In this document: one piece after another, positions 25,387 through 34,724 of the stretch | Position numbering within the stretch: position 1 is the first letter of the stretch | Layout of the letters: each line of letters begins with the position of its first letter | Origin: Fimadaptatus sp050946055 | GTDB taxonomy: Bacteria > Bacillota > Clostridia > Christensenellales > Aristaeellaceae | DNA: 64,000 bases | Direction of reading: 5' to 3' | Assembly (NCBI GenBank): GCA_050946055.1 | Contig: JBMNUB010000007.1 | Coordinates: 1-64,000, forward strand | Notes under the pieces: generated by a model | Seen by the model: only the letters and a program-made list of their open reading frames with translations | Databases searched by the model: none | Told to the model about the DNA's origin: nothing | Position numbers and translations under genes: made by a program

Positions 25387-28158
25387 ATGAGCGACAGACT
25401 GATGCTGCTGGACGGAAACAACCTGATGTACAGAGCTTTCCACGCTCTGCCGCTGATGGACAATCGCCCGGAAGATGGGCGCGACAAGCCCGTGGACGGC
25501 AGTGAATACATATATACCAACGCATTGCACGGCTTTTTGATGATGCTGTTCAAGGTGATGGAGGACTGGCAGCCGCGCTGGATATGCGCCGCGTTCGACG
25601 ATCACGGCCCTACCTTCAGACATCTGGAATATGATGCCTACAAGGCGGGCCGCAAGCCCACGCCCGACGAGCTGCGCCCTCAGATGCAGGCGATACGCGA
25701 GCTGCTGCCCGAAATGGGCATTAAGGTCGCGCACATGCAGGGCTACGAGGCCGACGACCTTATGGGTACGCTGAGCTTGGCCGCACGCGACAGGGGCATA
25801 AGCACGATAGTGGTCTCGGGCGACCGGGACATACTCCAGCTCACCGATGAGCTGGTAAACGTGCTGTACATAAAGCAGGGCATACGCGATACCATACTCT
25901 ATGATCCCGCCGAGATAGACCGCAAGTACGGCTTTGCCGCGCCGCTGATTGCCGATATGAAGGGGCTTATGGGCGACTCCAGCGACAACATACCCGGCGT
26001 GCCGGGCATAGGCGAAAAGACCGCGCTCAAGCTGCTGCACGAATACGGCACGCTGGAGGAAGTGCTTGCGCATGCGGACGGCATAAAGGGCAAGCTGGGT
26101 GAGCGTCTGCGCGACAACCGCGAACAGGCGGCCTTCTCCAAAAAGCTGGCTACGATAGACCGCCACGCGCCCTATGCACTGGAGCTGGCCGAATGCGCGC
26201 TGTTTGACGGCGGCGCAGACAAGTGGCAGGCTGCGGGCGACGCACTGCCGCTGGACGTGACCGGGCGCGGGTATGAGCTGATGCGCCGCTATGGCCTGAA
26301 CGCCGCGCTCAAGCGGCTGGGCGACGCGCCCGCGCCCGCTCAGCAGAGCATATATCGCGAGCGCGAGCGCATATCGGCGGAGGACATCGCGGACTGGCGC
26401 GGGCATGTGGCGGCGCTTGATGAGAAGCGCGCCGTATACGTGGAGGATACGGAAGCCGGCAAGCGGCTGAGCGCCGCCGATGACGCGCGCGAAGTGGTGC
26501 TGGAGCTGACGCGCCCCACGGCGCCCGAGTACGACCTGATGCAGCTGGCCGCCATGACCGACGAGCAGCGAGCTGCGCTGAACGGAAGCGCGGGCAGCGA
26601 CTTTGACTTTGCGCTGCCGCCGGGCGATTACATGTCGCACGACATAAAGCGCATGTGGCACGCGGGCTTTGATTGCAGCTTCAGCTTTGACACCATGCTG
26701 GGCGCGTATCTGCTGGACTCGGGCGCGTCGGGCAAGTTCACGCTGGACAGCCTGCGCGAAAATGCGCAGATACCCAAGGAGGCCAGCGCCGCCGCCGCCA
26801 TATACGACCTTGCCGCCGGCCAGCGCGCGCGCATGGAGAGAGAAGGCTCGCTGGAACTGTATGAGCAGGTGGAGCTGCCGTTTGCGCGCGTGCTGCTGGA
26901 CATGGAGCAGCAGGGCTTCGGCGTGGACTGCGCGGCGCTGGAGAAGCTGGGCGAGGTGTATGCCGGGCGACTGGCCGAGCTTGAGGAGCGCGTGCGCCTC
27001 CTGGCCGACGAGGAGGCCGCGGGGCGCTTCCCGGCGGGCGAGTTTGACAGCGTGAATCTGCAATCGCCCAAGCAGCTGGGCGAGATGCTGTTTGACAAGC
27101 TGGAACTGAAGGTGGCGGGTGCCAAGCCGCGCAAGACTCAGCGCGGCTACTCCACCGACGCCGAGACGCTGGAGGCGCTGGCCGAGGATCACGAGATAGC
27201 CCGCGCCATATTGGAATACCGCAAGTATGCCAAGCTGCAAAGCACTTATGTGCATGGCCTGCTCAGGCAGGTCAAGCGCGAGCAGGGCGATGTGGGGCGC
27301 ATACACACGTCGTTTGATCAGGTTGCGACGGCCACCGGGCGAATATCCTCGCTGGAGCCCAACCTCCAGAACATACCGGTGCGCACCGAACTGGGGCGCG
27401 AGATACGCGGCGCGTTCGTGGCCTGCGGCACGGGCGACGGCGAGGAATGGGTGCTGGTCGATGGCGACTATTCCCAGATAGAGCTGCGCGTGCTGGCGCA
27501 CATGGCTGAGCATTCACGGCCCGAGGGCGAGCGCGCCATGCAGAATGCGTTCACGCGCGGGCTGGACATACACGCCGCCACTGCGGGCGAGGTGTTCGAT
27601 ACGCCCTATGACGAGGTGACGCGCGAGCAGCGCTCGGCTGCCAAGGCGGTCAACTTCGGCATAGTATACGGCATAAGCGACTTTGGTCTGGCGCGCAATC
27701 TGGGCATAGGCCGTGCGCGCGCCAAGCAGTACATAGACCGCTACAAGGAGCGCTATCCGGGCATACGCGAGTTTATGGACGCTCAGGTGCGCATGGGATA
27801 TGACAAGGGCTATGTCAAGACGCTTATGGGCAGGCGGCGGTATCTGCCGCAGCTCAAGTCGTCCAACTACAACCTGCGCTCGTTTGGCGAGCGCGCGGCC
27901 ATGAACTCGCCCATACAGGGTACGGCGGCGGACATAATAAAGCTGGCCATGGTCAGGGTCGCATCCGCGCTGCGCGCTGCGGGGTTGAGGGCGCGGCTGA
28001 TACTTCAGGTACACGATGAGATAATCATAGAAGCGCCGGCGAGCGAAGCCGAGCGCGTGGCCGATATAATGCGCGCGCAGATGGCGGGCGCGGTGCAGCT
28101 GGACGTGCCGCTGGATGTGGATATATCGCGCGGACATAGCTGGATGGATTGCAAATAG
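25387..28158 (+). CDS. polA: DNA polymerase I
   Basis: A 923-residue Pol I. Residues 1-290 are the 5'-3' exonuclease (LLDGNNLMYRAFHALP; GYEADDLMGTL; SGDRDILQL; LMGDSSDNIPGVPGIGEKTA). About 330-520 is a 3'-5' exonuclease-like fold, but the DxE metal motif is not visible, so proofreading is probably lost, as in Bacillus Pol I. About 560-923 is the polymerase (TGRISSLEPNLQNIPVR; motif A DGDYSQIELRVLAHM; finger helix RSAAKAVNFGIVYGIS; motif C QVHDEIIIEAP). It fills repair gaps and removes RNA primers. GGAGG lies 7 nt before ATG 25387; the longer frame has no polymerase residues. It leads a polA-coaE-transglycosylase cluster. Confidence 0.97.
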   Translation: MSDRLMLLDGNNLMYRAFHALPLMDNRPEDGRDKPVDGSEYIYTNALHGFLMMLFKVMEDWQPRWICAAFDDHGPTFRHLEYDAYKAGRKPTPDELRPQMQAIRELLPEMGIKVAHMQGYEADDLMGTLSLAARDRGISTIVVSGDRDILQLTDELVNVLYIKQGIRDTILYDPAEIDRKYGFAAPLIADMKGLMGDSSDNIPGVPGIGEKTALKLLHEYGTLEEVLAHADGIKGKLGERLRDNREQAAFSKKLATIDRHAPYALELAECALFDGGADKWQAAGDALPLDVTGRGYELMRRYGLNAALKRLGDAPAPAQQSIYRERERISAEDIADWRGHVAALDEKRAVYVEDTEAGKRLSAADDAREVVLELTRPTAPEYDLMQLAAMTDEQRAALNGSAGSDFDFALPPGDYMSHDIKRMWHAGFDCSFSFDTMLGAYLLDSGASGKFTLDSLRENAQIPKEASAAAAIYDLAAGQRARMEREGSLELYEQVELPFARVLLDMEQQGFGVDCAALEKLGEVYAGRLAELEERVRLLADEEAAGRFPAGEFDSVNLQSPKQLGEMLFDKLELKVAGAKPRKTQRGYSTDAETLEALAEDHEIARAILEYRKYAKLQSTYVHGLLRQVKREQGDVGRIHTSFDQVATATGRISSLEPNLQNIPVRTELGREIRGAFVACGTGDGEEWVLVDGDYSQIELRVLAHMAEHSRPEGERAMQNAFTRGLDIHAATAGEVFDTPYDEVTREQRSAAKAVNFGIVYGISDFGLARNLGIGRARAKQYIDRYKERYPGIREFMDAQVRMGYDKGYVKTLMGRRRYLPQLKSSNYNLRSFGERAAMNSPIQGTAADIIKLAMVRVASALRAAGLRARLILQVHDEIIIEAPASEAERVADIMRAQMAGAVQLDVPLDVDISRGHSWMDCK

Positions 28159-28182
28159 CCTGTGACTGACGGGGGTAATTGT

Positions 28183-28818
28183 ATGGCGGATGTAAATGGT
28201 GCGCAGATAGCGACTCTGGGGCTTACCGGCGGCATAGCCTGCGGCAAAAGCTCAGCTTCAGCCTTCCTTGAGGGGATGGGCGCCAAGGTAATAGACGCGG
28301 ACAAGATAAGCCGCGCCGTGACCGCTCCCGGCGGGGCGGCGCTGCCCGCGATAGAAAGCTGCTTTGGCGCGGGCGTGTTCATGGCGAATGGCAGCCTCAA
28401 CAGGCGCGAACTGGCGAGCCGCGTGTTCGCAGACGATGCACAGCGCCGCGCGCTGGAGGGCATAATTCACCCTCTGGTGCAGCAGCAGACGCTAAAAACA
28501 ATGCGTGAGCTGGCCGGAGCGGGCGTGAGCAGCGTGATACTGGATGTGCCGCTGCTGTATGAGACCGGCATGGACGTGCTGTGCGACGAGGTATGGGTGC
28601 TGGCCGTGCCGCATGAGGAACAGGTAAAGCGCATAATGGAGCGCGATGGGCTGAACGAGGATCAGGCACAGGCGCGCATAGAGGCGCAGATGTCCATGGA
28701 CGAAAAGCAGGCTCGCGCCGATCGCGTCATATGGACCAACCGCAGCATACAGGCCACTCAGCGCGAACTGGAGATGCTCTGGCAGGTGTGGCTGCGCCGC
28801 GTGGAGCGCGGACGCTGA
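28183..28818 (+). CDS. coaE: Dephospho-CoA kinase
   Basis: A 211-residue P-loop kinase: LTGGIACGKSSAS (Walker A), VIDADKISRAVTAPG, FADDAQRRALEGIIHPLV, LDVPLLYETGMDVLCDEVWVLAVP and QAQARIEAQMSMDEKQARADRVI. It phosphorylates the ribose 3' position of dephospho-CoA in the last step of coenzyme A synthesis. The ATG at 28183 lies 7 nt from GGGGGT; a GTG at 28162 would place that site inside the gene. It is 24 bp after polA, a common clostridial order. Confidence 0.95.
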   Translation: MADVNGAQIATLGLTGGIACGKSSASAFLEGMGAKVIDADKISRAVTAPGGAALPAIESCFGAGVFMANGSLNRRELASRVFADDAQRRALEGIIHPLVQQQTLKTMRELAGAGVSSVILDVPLLYETGMDVLCDEVWVLAVPHEEQVKRIMERDGLNEDQAQARIEAQMSMDEKQARADRVIWTNRSIQATQRELEMLWQVWLRRVERGR

Positions 28819-28871
28819 GTGCGGTCGGGCTTTATCAAGGCATGAGCATATAAGGCTCGAAAGGATACTAA

Positions 28872-30128
28872 ATGCAGAACAATGGCGATGAGCGCAGGCG
28901 CGAGGGCGACGCACGGCGTCGCGGTGCGCAAGAGCAGGCGCAGGACCGCATGGAGCCGCGCCGAAGTGCCGGCAATGGCTATGAGCAAAGCGCGAGGCAG
29001 GTGAGCGGCGCGAGGGGCGCAGGCAGTGCATATGATGCGCCGGCAGAGCGTGCGCGCGCACAGCGATACGGAGGGCCGCAGGATGGCGGCTACGCCGCGC
29101 CAGTCAGAGGGCCGCAGGATGGCGGCTATACCGCGCCGGTCAGAGGGCCGCAGGATGGCGGTTACGCCGCGCCGGTCAGAGGGCCGCAGGATGGCGGCTA
29201 CGCCGCGCCAGTCAGAGGGCCGCAGGATGGCGGCTATACCGCGCCGGTCAGAGGGCCGCAGGATGGCGGTTACGCCGCGCCGGTCAGAGGGCCGCAGGAT
29301 GGCGGCTATACCGCGCCGGTCAGAGGGCCGCAGGATGGCGGCTATACCGCGCCGGTCAGAGGGCCGCGCAGCTACTCTACGCAGCCGCCGCGCGCGGGCA
29401 TGCCGCGCTATAACGACAATGCGCGCAGCGGGCGCAGATATGCGCCTGCACAGGGTGAAGCGGCCAATGCCTCATCCGGCAGGCAAATGCCGCGGGCAGG
29501 CGCGCCCGATGGAGCGGGAAAAAGGCCGGGCGCAGGGCGGCGTTCGCGGCGCATAAGCATCGCGGTGTGCGCGCTGTGCCTGCTGCTGATAGGCGTGATA
29601 GGCGCATATTACCTGACGGACTATCTGGACTGGGCCAAGATAAACAACTATCCGCTCAAGTATGAGGATTTGATAGACAGATACTCTCAGGAGTATCAGC
29701 TCGACCCGGCGCTGGTGTGCGCGGTCATATATGCCGAGAGCGGATTTGACCCCAAGGCGGTGTCCGTGGATGGCGCGCGCGGCGTGATGCAGATAATGCC
29801 CGACACCGGCGACTGGATAGCGGGCAAGCTGGACATGGATGACTACGACGTGGACATGCTGTTTGAGCCGGAGGTGAACATACGCTTCGGCTGCTGGATG
29901 CTCAACTATCTGTACGGGCGCTTTTCGGGCGACGCCAAAAAGACTTTGGCGGCATACAACGCCGGTCAGGGCAATGTGGACAAGTGGATGAAGGACCCCG
30001 GCTGTTCAAAAGACGGGTTGACACTTGACTACATACCGTTTAAGGAGACGCGCAACTATGTAAAAAAGGTCATGGCGGCGCATGACATATATTTGGAAAG
30101 GTATTACAGCAGTCGGGCGGCGGCCTGA
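28872..30128 (+). CDS. Membrane-anchored lytic transglycosylase with 12-residue repeats
   Basis: A 418-residue protein. Residues 1-67 are a charged cytoplasmic start, 68-163 are eight GPQDGGY(A/T)APVR repeats, 164-225 a basic Pro/Gly-rich linker, about 228-248 a membrane helix, and about 265-410 an SLT (GH23) domain with catalytic Glu289 in VIYAESGFDPKAVS, GVMQIMPDTG and LAAYNAGQGNV. It would cleave peptidoglycan to 1,6-anhydro-muropeptides outside the membrane, while the repeats stay inside. Lytic transglycosylases follow polA-coaE in many Clostridia; the long cytoplasmic repeat tail is unusual. The ATG at 28872 lies 8 nt after AAAGGA. Confidence 0.9.
   Translation: MQNNGDERRREGDARRRGAQEQAQDRMEPRRSAGNGYEQSARQVSGARGAGSAYDAPAERARAQRYGGPQDGGYAAPVRGPQDGGYTAPVRGPQDGGYAAPVRGPQDGGYAAPVRGPQDGGYTAPVRGPQDGGYAAPVRGPQDGGYTAPVRGPQDGGYTAPVRGPRSYSTQPPRAGMPRYNDNARSGRRYAPAQGEAANASSGRQMPRAGAPDGAGKRPGAGRRSRRISIAVCALCLLLIGVIGAYYLTDYLDWAKINNYPLKYEDLIDRYSQEYQLDPALVCAVIYAESGFDPKAVSVDGARGVMQIMPDTGDWIAGKLDMDDYDVDMLFEPEVNIRFGCWMLNYLYGRFSGDAKKTLAAYNAGQGNVDKWMKDPGCSKDGLTLDYIPFKETRNYVKKVMAAHDIYLERYYSSRAAA
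29073..29360 (+). repeat. 36-bp in-frame tandem repeat, 8 units
   Basis: Eight nearly identical 36-bp units encode GPQDGGYxAPVR, x alternating Ala/Thr (GCC/ACC). Near-identity at silent sites shows recent expansion or homogenisation. Another open frame through the repeat is an artefact of the period being divisible by 3. Confidence 0.95.
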
Positions 30129-30146
30129 CGCTGCGGAGGATACGGG

Positions 30147-31697
30147 ATGAAGAAAAAGCTGATTAGCGTGCTGTGCGCGCTGATTGCGGGGCTGATGATG
30201 TGTGCGGGCGCGGGCGCTGAGGAGTGGTCCGCGTCGTTTATAATGGCCATGGTCACCGACACGGCTACGGTGCTGAACCCGCTCAAGGCGGTCAACCGCG
30301 ATGTGATATCGGTGGACATGCTGGTGTACGAGAGCCTTGTGGAGCTGGACGATACCGGCAAGCCCTCGGCCTGTCTGGCAACGAGCTGGGCGGCTGAGGA
30401 CGCGGGCTGGACATGGTACTTTACCATACGCGAGGGCGTGACCTTCCACAGCGGCGCGCCGCTTACGGCTTCCGATGTGGTCGCGTCCATGAACGCCATA
30501 ATGACCGGTCAGACCGGCGCGTGGGCGCAGGTGCTGGGCTCCATGGTCGAGAGCTGCGAGGCCGTGGATGACCACACGCTCAAGGTGGCGGCGCGCGCGC
30601 CCAGCTATGCGCTCTTGTACGCCATGACCTTTCCCATAGTCCCGGCGAGCGAGGTATCCAGCAGCCAGCCTTCCGGCACAGGCCCTTACAGGATAGTCAG
30701 CGCCGAGATGGGTTCGCGCATGCGCCTGCGCCGCAATGAGGAGTGGTGGAAGCGCATGCCCACGCTGGAGACTATCGAGGTGCGCAACTTCGTCAACTTC
30801 GACGCGGCGCTGGGTCAGCTGGACATACGCGCAGTCGATGCCGTGGCCACGCGCTCCACGGCGGCTTCGCGCTTTCGCGGCGTGAACAATTACCATGTGA
30901 CCGACTATATGACAAGACAACTGGAGTGCCTTGTGCCAAATCTGGACAGCGACAGCCCCATGAGCGTGCTGAACGTGCGTCAGGCCGTGATGGAGGCGCT
31001 GGACAAGCAGGCGCTGATAAGCAATGTGTACCTGTCCATGGCGACACAGGCCGATGCCTGCGTGCCGCCGGGCGACTGGCTGTATGAGCCCATGGCCGAG
31101 GTGTACGACTATGACCTAAACGGCGCGCTGACCTATCTGGCAGCGGCGGGCTGGACCGACGTGGACAGCGACGGCATAATGGAAAAGGCTAGGTCAAACG
31201 GAGCGTTTGATCAGCTGGACATAAAGATAATAACCTATGAGGAGCCTGACTATCCTTCGCGGCAGGATGCGGCGACGCTGATAGGCGAGCAGCTCAGGCA
31301 GGCGGGCTTCAATGCCACGATAGAGGTCATGGAGCAGGAAGAACTGCTCAAGGTCATGAAGGACGGCGACTACGATCTGGCGCTGGTGGGGTACTACCTG
31401 AGCATGTCGCCCGACTATGAGTTCATGCTGGGCAGCAAGGGCCAGTCCAACTTAAACGGCTATGAATCCGCGCAGATGGACGCGGCGCTTAACGATATAA
31501 TGTCCTCTGTGGCGGAGAGCGACTTTCTGGCGGCGGTCAACCGCATGCAGACGATAGTGGCGCAGGATCTACCGGTGATATCGCTGTACTTCCGCGGCGG
31601 CTCGCTGGTAAGCTACCTGGACATGAGCAGTCTGGGCAGGCTCAGTGAACTGGATACATTCAACGGCCTGGAGTACTGGCAGGGAGTTGCAGGCTGA
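30147..31697 (+). CDS. Peptide/nickel-type ABC substrate-binding protein (SBP_bac_5)
   Basis: A 516-residue family 5 extracellular binding protein. Signal peptide 1-24 (MKKKLISVLCALIAGLMMCAGAGA); the LMMC sequence could be a poor lipobox. Then TDTATVLNPLKAVNRD, LATSWAAEDAGWTWYFTIREGVTFHSGAPLTASDVVASMNAI, GTGPYRIVS and, near the C-terminus, DLPVISLYFRGG. These proteins deliver oligopeptides or similar ligands to an ABC importer, but no permease or ATPase gene is adjacent, so it may serve a transporter encoded elsewhere. GGAGG precedes the ATG. It sits 18 bp after the transglycosylase and 14 bp before dxs. Confidence 0.9.
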   Translation: MKKKLISVLCALIAGLMMCAGAGAEEWSASFIMAMVTDTATVLNPLKAVNRDVISVDMLVYESLVELDDTGKPSACLATSWAAEDAGWTWYFTIREGVTFHSGAPLTASDVVASMNAIMTGQTGAWAQVLGSMVESCEAVDDHTLKVAARAPSYALLYAMTFPIVPASEVSSSQPSGTGPYRIVSAEMGSRMRLRRNEEWWKRMPTLETIEVRNFVNFDAALGQLDIRAVDAVATRSTAASRFRGVNNYHVTDYMTRQLECLVPNLDSDSPMSVLNVRQAVMEALDKQALISNVYLSMATQADACVPPGDWLYEPMAEVYDYDLNGALTYLAAAGWTDVDSDGIMEKARSNGAFDQLDIKIITYEEPDYPSRQDAATLIGEQLRQAGFNATIEVMEQEELLKVMKDGDYDLALVGYYLSMSPDYEFMLGSKGQSNLNGYESAQMDAALNDIMSSVAESDFLAAVNRMQTIVAQDLPVISLYFRGGSLVSYLDMSSLGRLSELDTFNGLEYWQGVAG

Positions 31698-31711
31698 GCG
31701 GGGGTGTGAGC

Positions 31712-33676
31712 ATGCTGGAGAGCATAACGGGGCCGGAATGCATACGCGCGCTGAGCGACGCGGAGCTTGGCGAACTGGCGCAGGAGCTGCGCGAAAAGAT
31801 AATATCCACCGTGTCGCGCACGGGCGGTCATCTTGCCAGCAATCTGGGCGCGGTGGAGCTGACCATAGCGCTGCACTGCGCGCTTGACTGCCCGCGCGAC
31901 AAGCTGGTGTTTGACGTGGGCCATCAGTCATATGCGCATAAGCTGCTCACCGGGCGCTATAAGGACTTCGACACCATACGCCAGCAGGGCGGCATAAGCG
32001 GCTTTCCGCGCCGCAGCGAGAGCGAGTACGATGCGTTCTCGGTGGGTCATGCATCGACTGCGATATCGGCGGCGCTGGGCATGGCGCGCGCGCGGGATGC
32101 GCTGGGCGAGGACTATCGCGTGGTAGCCGTGGTGGGCGACGGCGCGCTGACCGGCGGCATGTGCTACGAGGCGCTCAACGACCTTGGCACGTCGCGCACG
32201 CATATGACCATAATACTCAACGACAACGAGATGTCCATAGCGCGCAATGTGGGCGCGCTGTCGCGGCATCTGACGCGGCTGCGCAACTCGCGCGCATACA
32301 GGCTGACCAAGGCGCGCGTGCGCACGCGGCTCAAGCGCCTGCCGGTTATAGGCCCGGCGATGATAAAGGTGATGGAAAAGGTCAAGGACGCGCTCAAGTA
32401 CATGCTGGTGCGCGGCTCGTTCTTCGAGGTGTTCGGGCTGGAGTATGTAGGCCCTGTGGACGGCCACGACATACGCGCGCTGCGCGACGCTCTGGAGCAT
32501 GCCGATCAGGCCGAGCGCCCGGTGCTATTGCACGTGATAACGCGCAAGGGGCAGGGCTATGCGCCCGCTGAGAGCAGCCCGGAGCGATTTCACGGCACGG
32601 CACCGTTCTTCATGGACACGGGAGAAGCGCAGTCGCCCGGCGCACAGTCCAACAGCAACTGCATGGCGCGCGCGCTCTGCAACATAATGGCGCGGGATGA
32701 GCGCGCGCTGGGCATAACCGCCGCCATGCCCGCAGGCACGGGCATGAACATAGTGGCGCAGCGTTATCCGGGGCGGGTGTACGACGTGGGCATAGCCGAG
32801 GAACATGCGCTGACGCTGGCGGCGGGCATGGCGGCGGCGGGCGCGCGGCCATTTGTGTGCCTATACTCGACGTTTGCACAGCGCGCCTTTGACCAGCTGA
32901 TACACGACGTGGCGCTGGACGCGCTGCCCGTGTGCCTGCTGCTCGACCGCGCCGGTATATCGGGCGCGGATGGCGCGACGCATCAGGGCATATTCGACAT
33001 CTCCTTTCTGAGCATAGTGCCGGGGCTGCGCATAATGTCCCCGCGCTGCGGCGAGGAGCTGAGGCTGATGATGGACTTCGCCATGGAGCTGAATGTGCCC
33101 TGCGCCATACGCTACGCCAAGGACGCGGACAGCGACCTGTGCGGCGGCGTGGCGGCGGTAGAGGATGGAAGATGGGAGCGTGTGGAGCTGGCCGAACAGC
33201 GCGAGGGTGCGACCGGCATTGCGCAGGGTAAGCATAGTGCATGCGGTGGGCTTGCGGGAGGTTCGGGCGAGGCCATGGCGCAGCAGGCACAGCGCGAGGT
33301 CACGCTGATAGCGGTGGGCTGCATGGTGAACGTAGCGCTTTGCGCCGGGCAGCTGCTCGTGCGCGAGGGCGTGCGGGCGCATGTCATAAACGCGCGCTTC
33401 ATAAGGCCGCTGGATGAGGACATGCTGAACACGCTGCACGGCGACATACTGACGCTGGAGGACGGCGTGCTGACAGGCGGCTTTGGCGCGGCGGTCAAGC
33501 TGTATCTGGCCGGGCGCGATGAGCGCGAGGGCGGCGAGCCTGCGCGCGTCAAGTGCATAGGCTATGAGGATGAATTCATAGAGCATGCGGGCAGGGGCGC
33601 GCTGATGCGCGAGCGCGGCCTAGACGCTCAGGGCGTGGCCAAGAGCGCGCTGGAATGGGTGCGCGCGCGGGCGTGA
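31712..33676 (+). CDS. dxs: 1-deoxy-D-xylulose-5-phosphate synthase
   Basis: A 654-residue thiamine-diphosphate enzyme condensing pyruvate and glyceraldehyde 3-phosphate, the first step of the MEP isoprenoid pathway. Seen: GGHLASNLGAVELTIALH, VFDVGHQSYAHKLLTGR, SVGHASTAISAALGMA, the ThDP motif GDGALTGGMCYEALND..ILNDNEMSI, GHDIRALRDALEHA, VGIAEEHALTLAAGMA (catalytic Glu) and HQGIFDISFL. An insertion of about 35 low-complexity residues (around REGATGIAQGKHSACGG) lies between the pyrimidine-binding and C-terminal domains. ATG 31712 is 7 nt after GGGGG; a GTG at 31706 would add two residues. Confidence 0.96.
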   Translation: MLESITGPECIRALSDAELGELAQELREKIISTVSRTGGHLASNLGAVELTIALHCALDCPRDKLVFDVGHQSYAHKLLTGRYKDFDTIRQQGGISGFPRRSESEYDAFSVGHASTAISAALGMARARDALGEDYRVVAVVGDGALTGGMCYEALNDLGTSRTHMTIILNDNEMSIARNVGALSRHLTRLRNSRAYRLTKARVRTRLKRLPVIGPAMIKVMEKVKDALKYMLVRGSFFEVFGLEYVGPVDGHDIRALRDALEHADQAERPVLLHVITRKGQGYAPAESSPERFHGTAPFFMDTGEAQSPGAQSNSNCMARALCNIMARDERALGITAAMPAGTGMNIVAQRYPGRVYDVGIAEEHALTLAAGMAAAGARPFVCLYSTFAQRAFDQLIHDVALDALPVCLLLDRAGISGADGATHQGIFDISFLSIVPGLRIMSPRCGEELRLMMDFAMELNVPCAIRYAKDADSDLCGGVAAVEDGRWERVELAEQREGATGIAQGKHSACGGLAGGSGEAMAQQAQREVTLIAVGCMVNVALCAGQLLVREGVRAHVINARFIRPLDEDMLNTLHGDILTLEDGVLTGGFGAAVKLYLAGRDEREGGEPARVKCIGYEDEFIEHAGRGALMRERGLDAQGVAKSALEWVRARA

Positions 33677-33825
33677 TTGATATGACGGATGCATGTCAAC
33701 GCGGGCGCGATTGATACGCCGCATATGACGGACATGCGCGATGTCAACGCGGGCACGGCGGCACACTGGCACATTTAAAGCGGCGCGCGGCAGCGCCTAA
33801 ACAACGACACTCGGAGGTGTGATCC

Positions 33826-34632
33826 TTGGCGGAGAGACTGGATCAGGCGCTGGTAAAGCGCGGACTGATAGATTCGCGCGAGCGCGCACAGGCGCTCATA
33901 ATGGAAGGGCGAGTGTACATATTCGAGAACAAGGCGCAAAAGCCCTCTCAGAAGGTGGAGGACAGCGATGAATTGTCCATACGCGGCGAGCTTAACCCGT
34001 ATGTGAGCAGGGGCGGCCACAAGCTGGCGCGCGCCATGGATGTGTTTTCGATAGACGCGCAGGGCGTGACGGCCATAGACATAGGCGCGTCCACGGGCGG
34101 CTTTACCGACGTATTGCTGCGTGCGGGCGCTCAGCGCGTGTATGCCGTGGACGTGGGCTATGGCCAGCTGGCGTATAAGCTGCGCTCCGACGAGCGCGTG
34201 GTGGTCATGGAGCGCACCAACGCGCGCTATATAGAGCCGGGCATGTTCCAGCCGCTGCCCGAGCTGGGTGTGACCGACGTGAGCTTCATATCTCTTAAAC
34301 TCATACTGCCTCCCGCGCTTAAGATAGTTGGGCGGCGCTTTGTGGCGCTGATAAAGCCGCAGTTCGAGGCCGGGCGCGAGCGCGTGGGCAAGAAGGGCGT
34401 GGTGCGCGATCCCGAGGTGCATGAGGACGTGGTGCGCGACATAGTGAAGTTCGTGCCTGAGCTGGGCTGGCATGTGCAGGGGCTGGACTACTCGCCGATA
34501 ACCGGCCCTGAGGGCAACATAGAGTTCCTGTGCGACATGGCGCCGGGAGTTGAGGGTCAGATAGACCTATCCGTCATACCCGAGGTGGTGCGCCGCGCGC
34601 ATGAGGCGCTGGACAAGCGCGCCGCCAAGTAA
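33826..34632 (+). CDS. tlyA: TlyA-family rRNA 2'-O-methyltransferase
   Basis: A 268-residue protein with an N-terminal S4 RNA-binding domain (MAERLDQALVKRGLIDSRERAQALIMEGRVYI) and a Rossmann methyltransferase (YVSRGGHKL; AIDIGASTGGFTDVLLRAGAQRVYAVDVGYGQL; TDVSFISLKLILP; LIKPQFEAGRERVGKKGVVRD). TlyA methylates cytidine 2'-OH in 16S and often 23S rRNA with SAM. The start is TTG 33826 with GGAGG 8 nt upstream. It opens the classical tlyA-nadK-argR-recN order, though a terminator separates it from nadK. The 149 bp before it hold only short ATGTCAACGCGGGC direct repeats. Confidence 0.93.
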   Translation: MAERLDQALVKRGLIDSRERAQALIMEGRVYIFENKAQKPSQKVEDSDELSIRGELNPYVSRGGHKLARAMDVFSIDAQGVTAIDIGASTGGFTDVLLRAGAQRVYAVDVGYGQLAYKLRSDERVVVMERTNARYIEPGMFQPLPELGVTDVSFISLKLILPPALKIVGRRFVALIKPQFEAGRERVGKKGVVRDPEVHEDVVRDIVKFVPELGWHVQGLDYSPITGPEGNIEFLCDMAPGVEGQIDLSVIPEVVRRAHEALDKRAAK

Positions 34633-34660
34633 GGCGGGCGCAAACTGGGATATACGCAAT

Positions 34661-34724
34661 GCAGGCCGATGGGCTGTGTGCCGCTATGAGCGGTGCGCGG
34701 ACTTATCGGCCTGCGCTTTGTTTA
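34661..34724 (+). terminator. Branched terminator after tlyA
   Basis: GCAGGCCGAT (34661-34670) / ATCGGCCTGC (34705-34714) form a 10-bp stem enclosing a small GTGCCGC/GCGGTGC hairpin; GCTTTGTTTATT follows. 34725-35034 shows no gene. Confidence 0.65.

Noticed and set aside
25351..27513. 720-residue open frame opposite polA
   Set aside because: It is the antisense shadow of polA in GC-rich DNA; no ribosome site, no domain, and composition dominated by His, Arg, Ala and Leu.
29026..29556. Arg-rich second frame through the 36-bp repeats
   Set aside because: By-product of a period divisible by 3; no ribosome site and it overlaps the transglycosylase gene fully.
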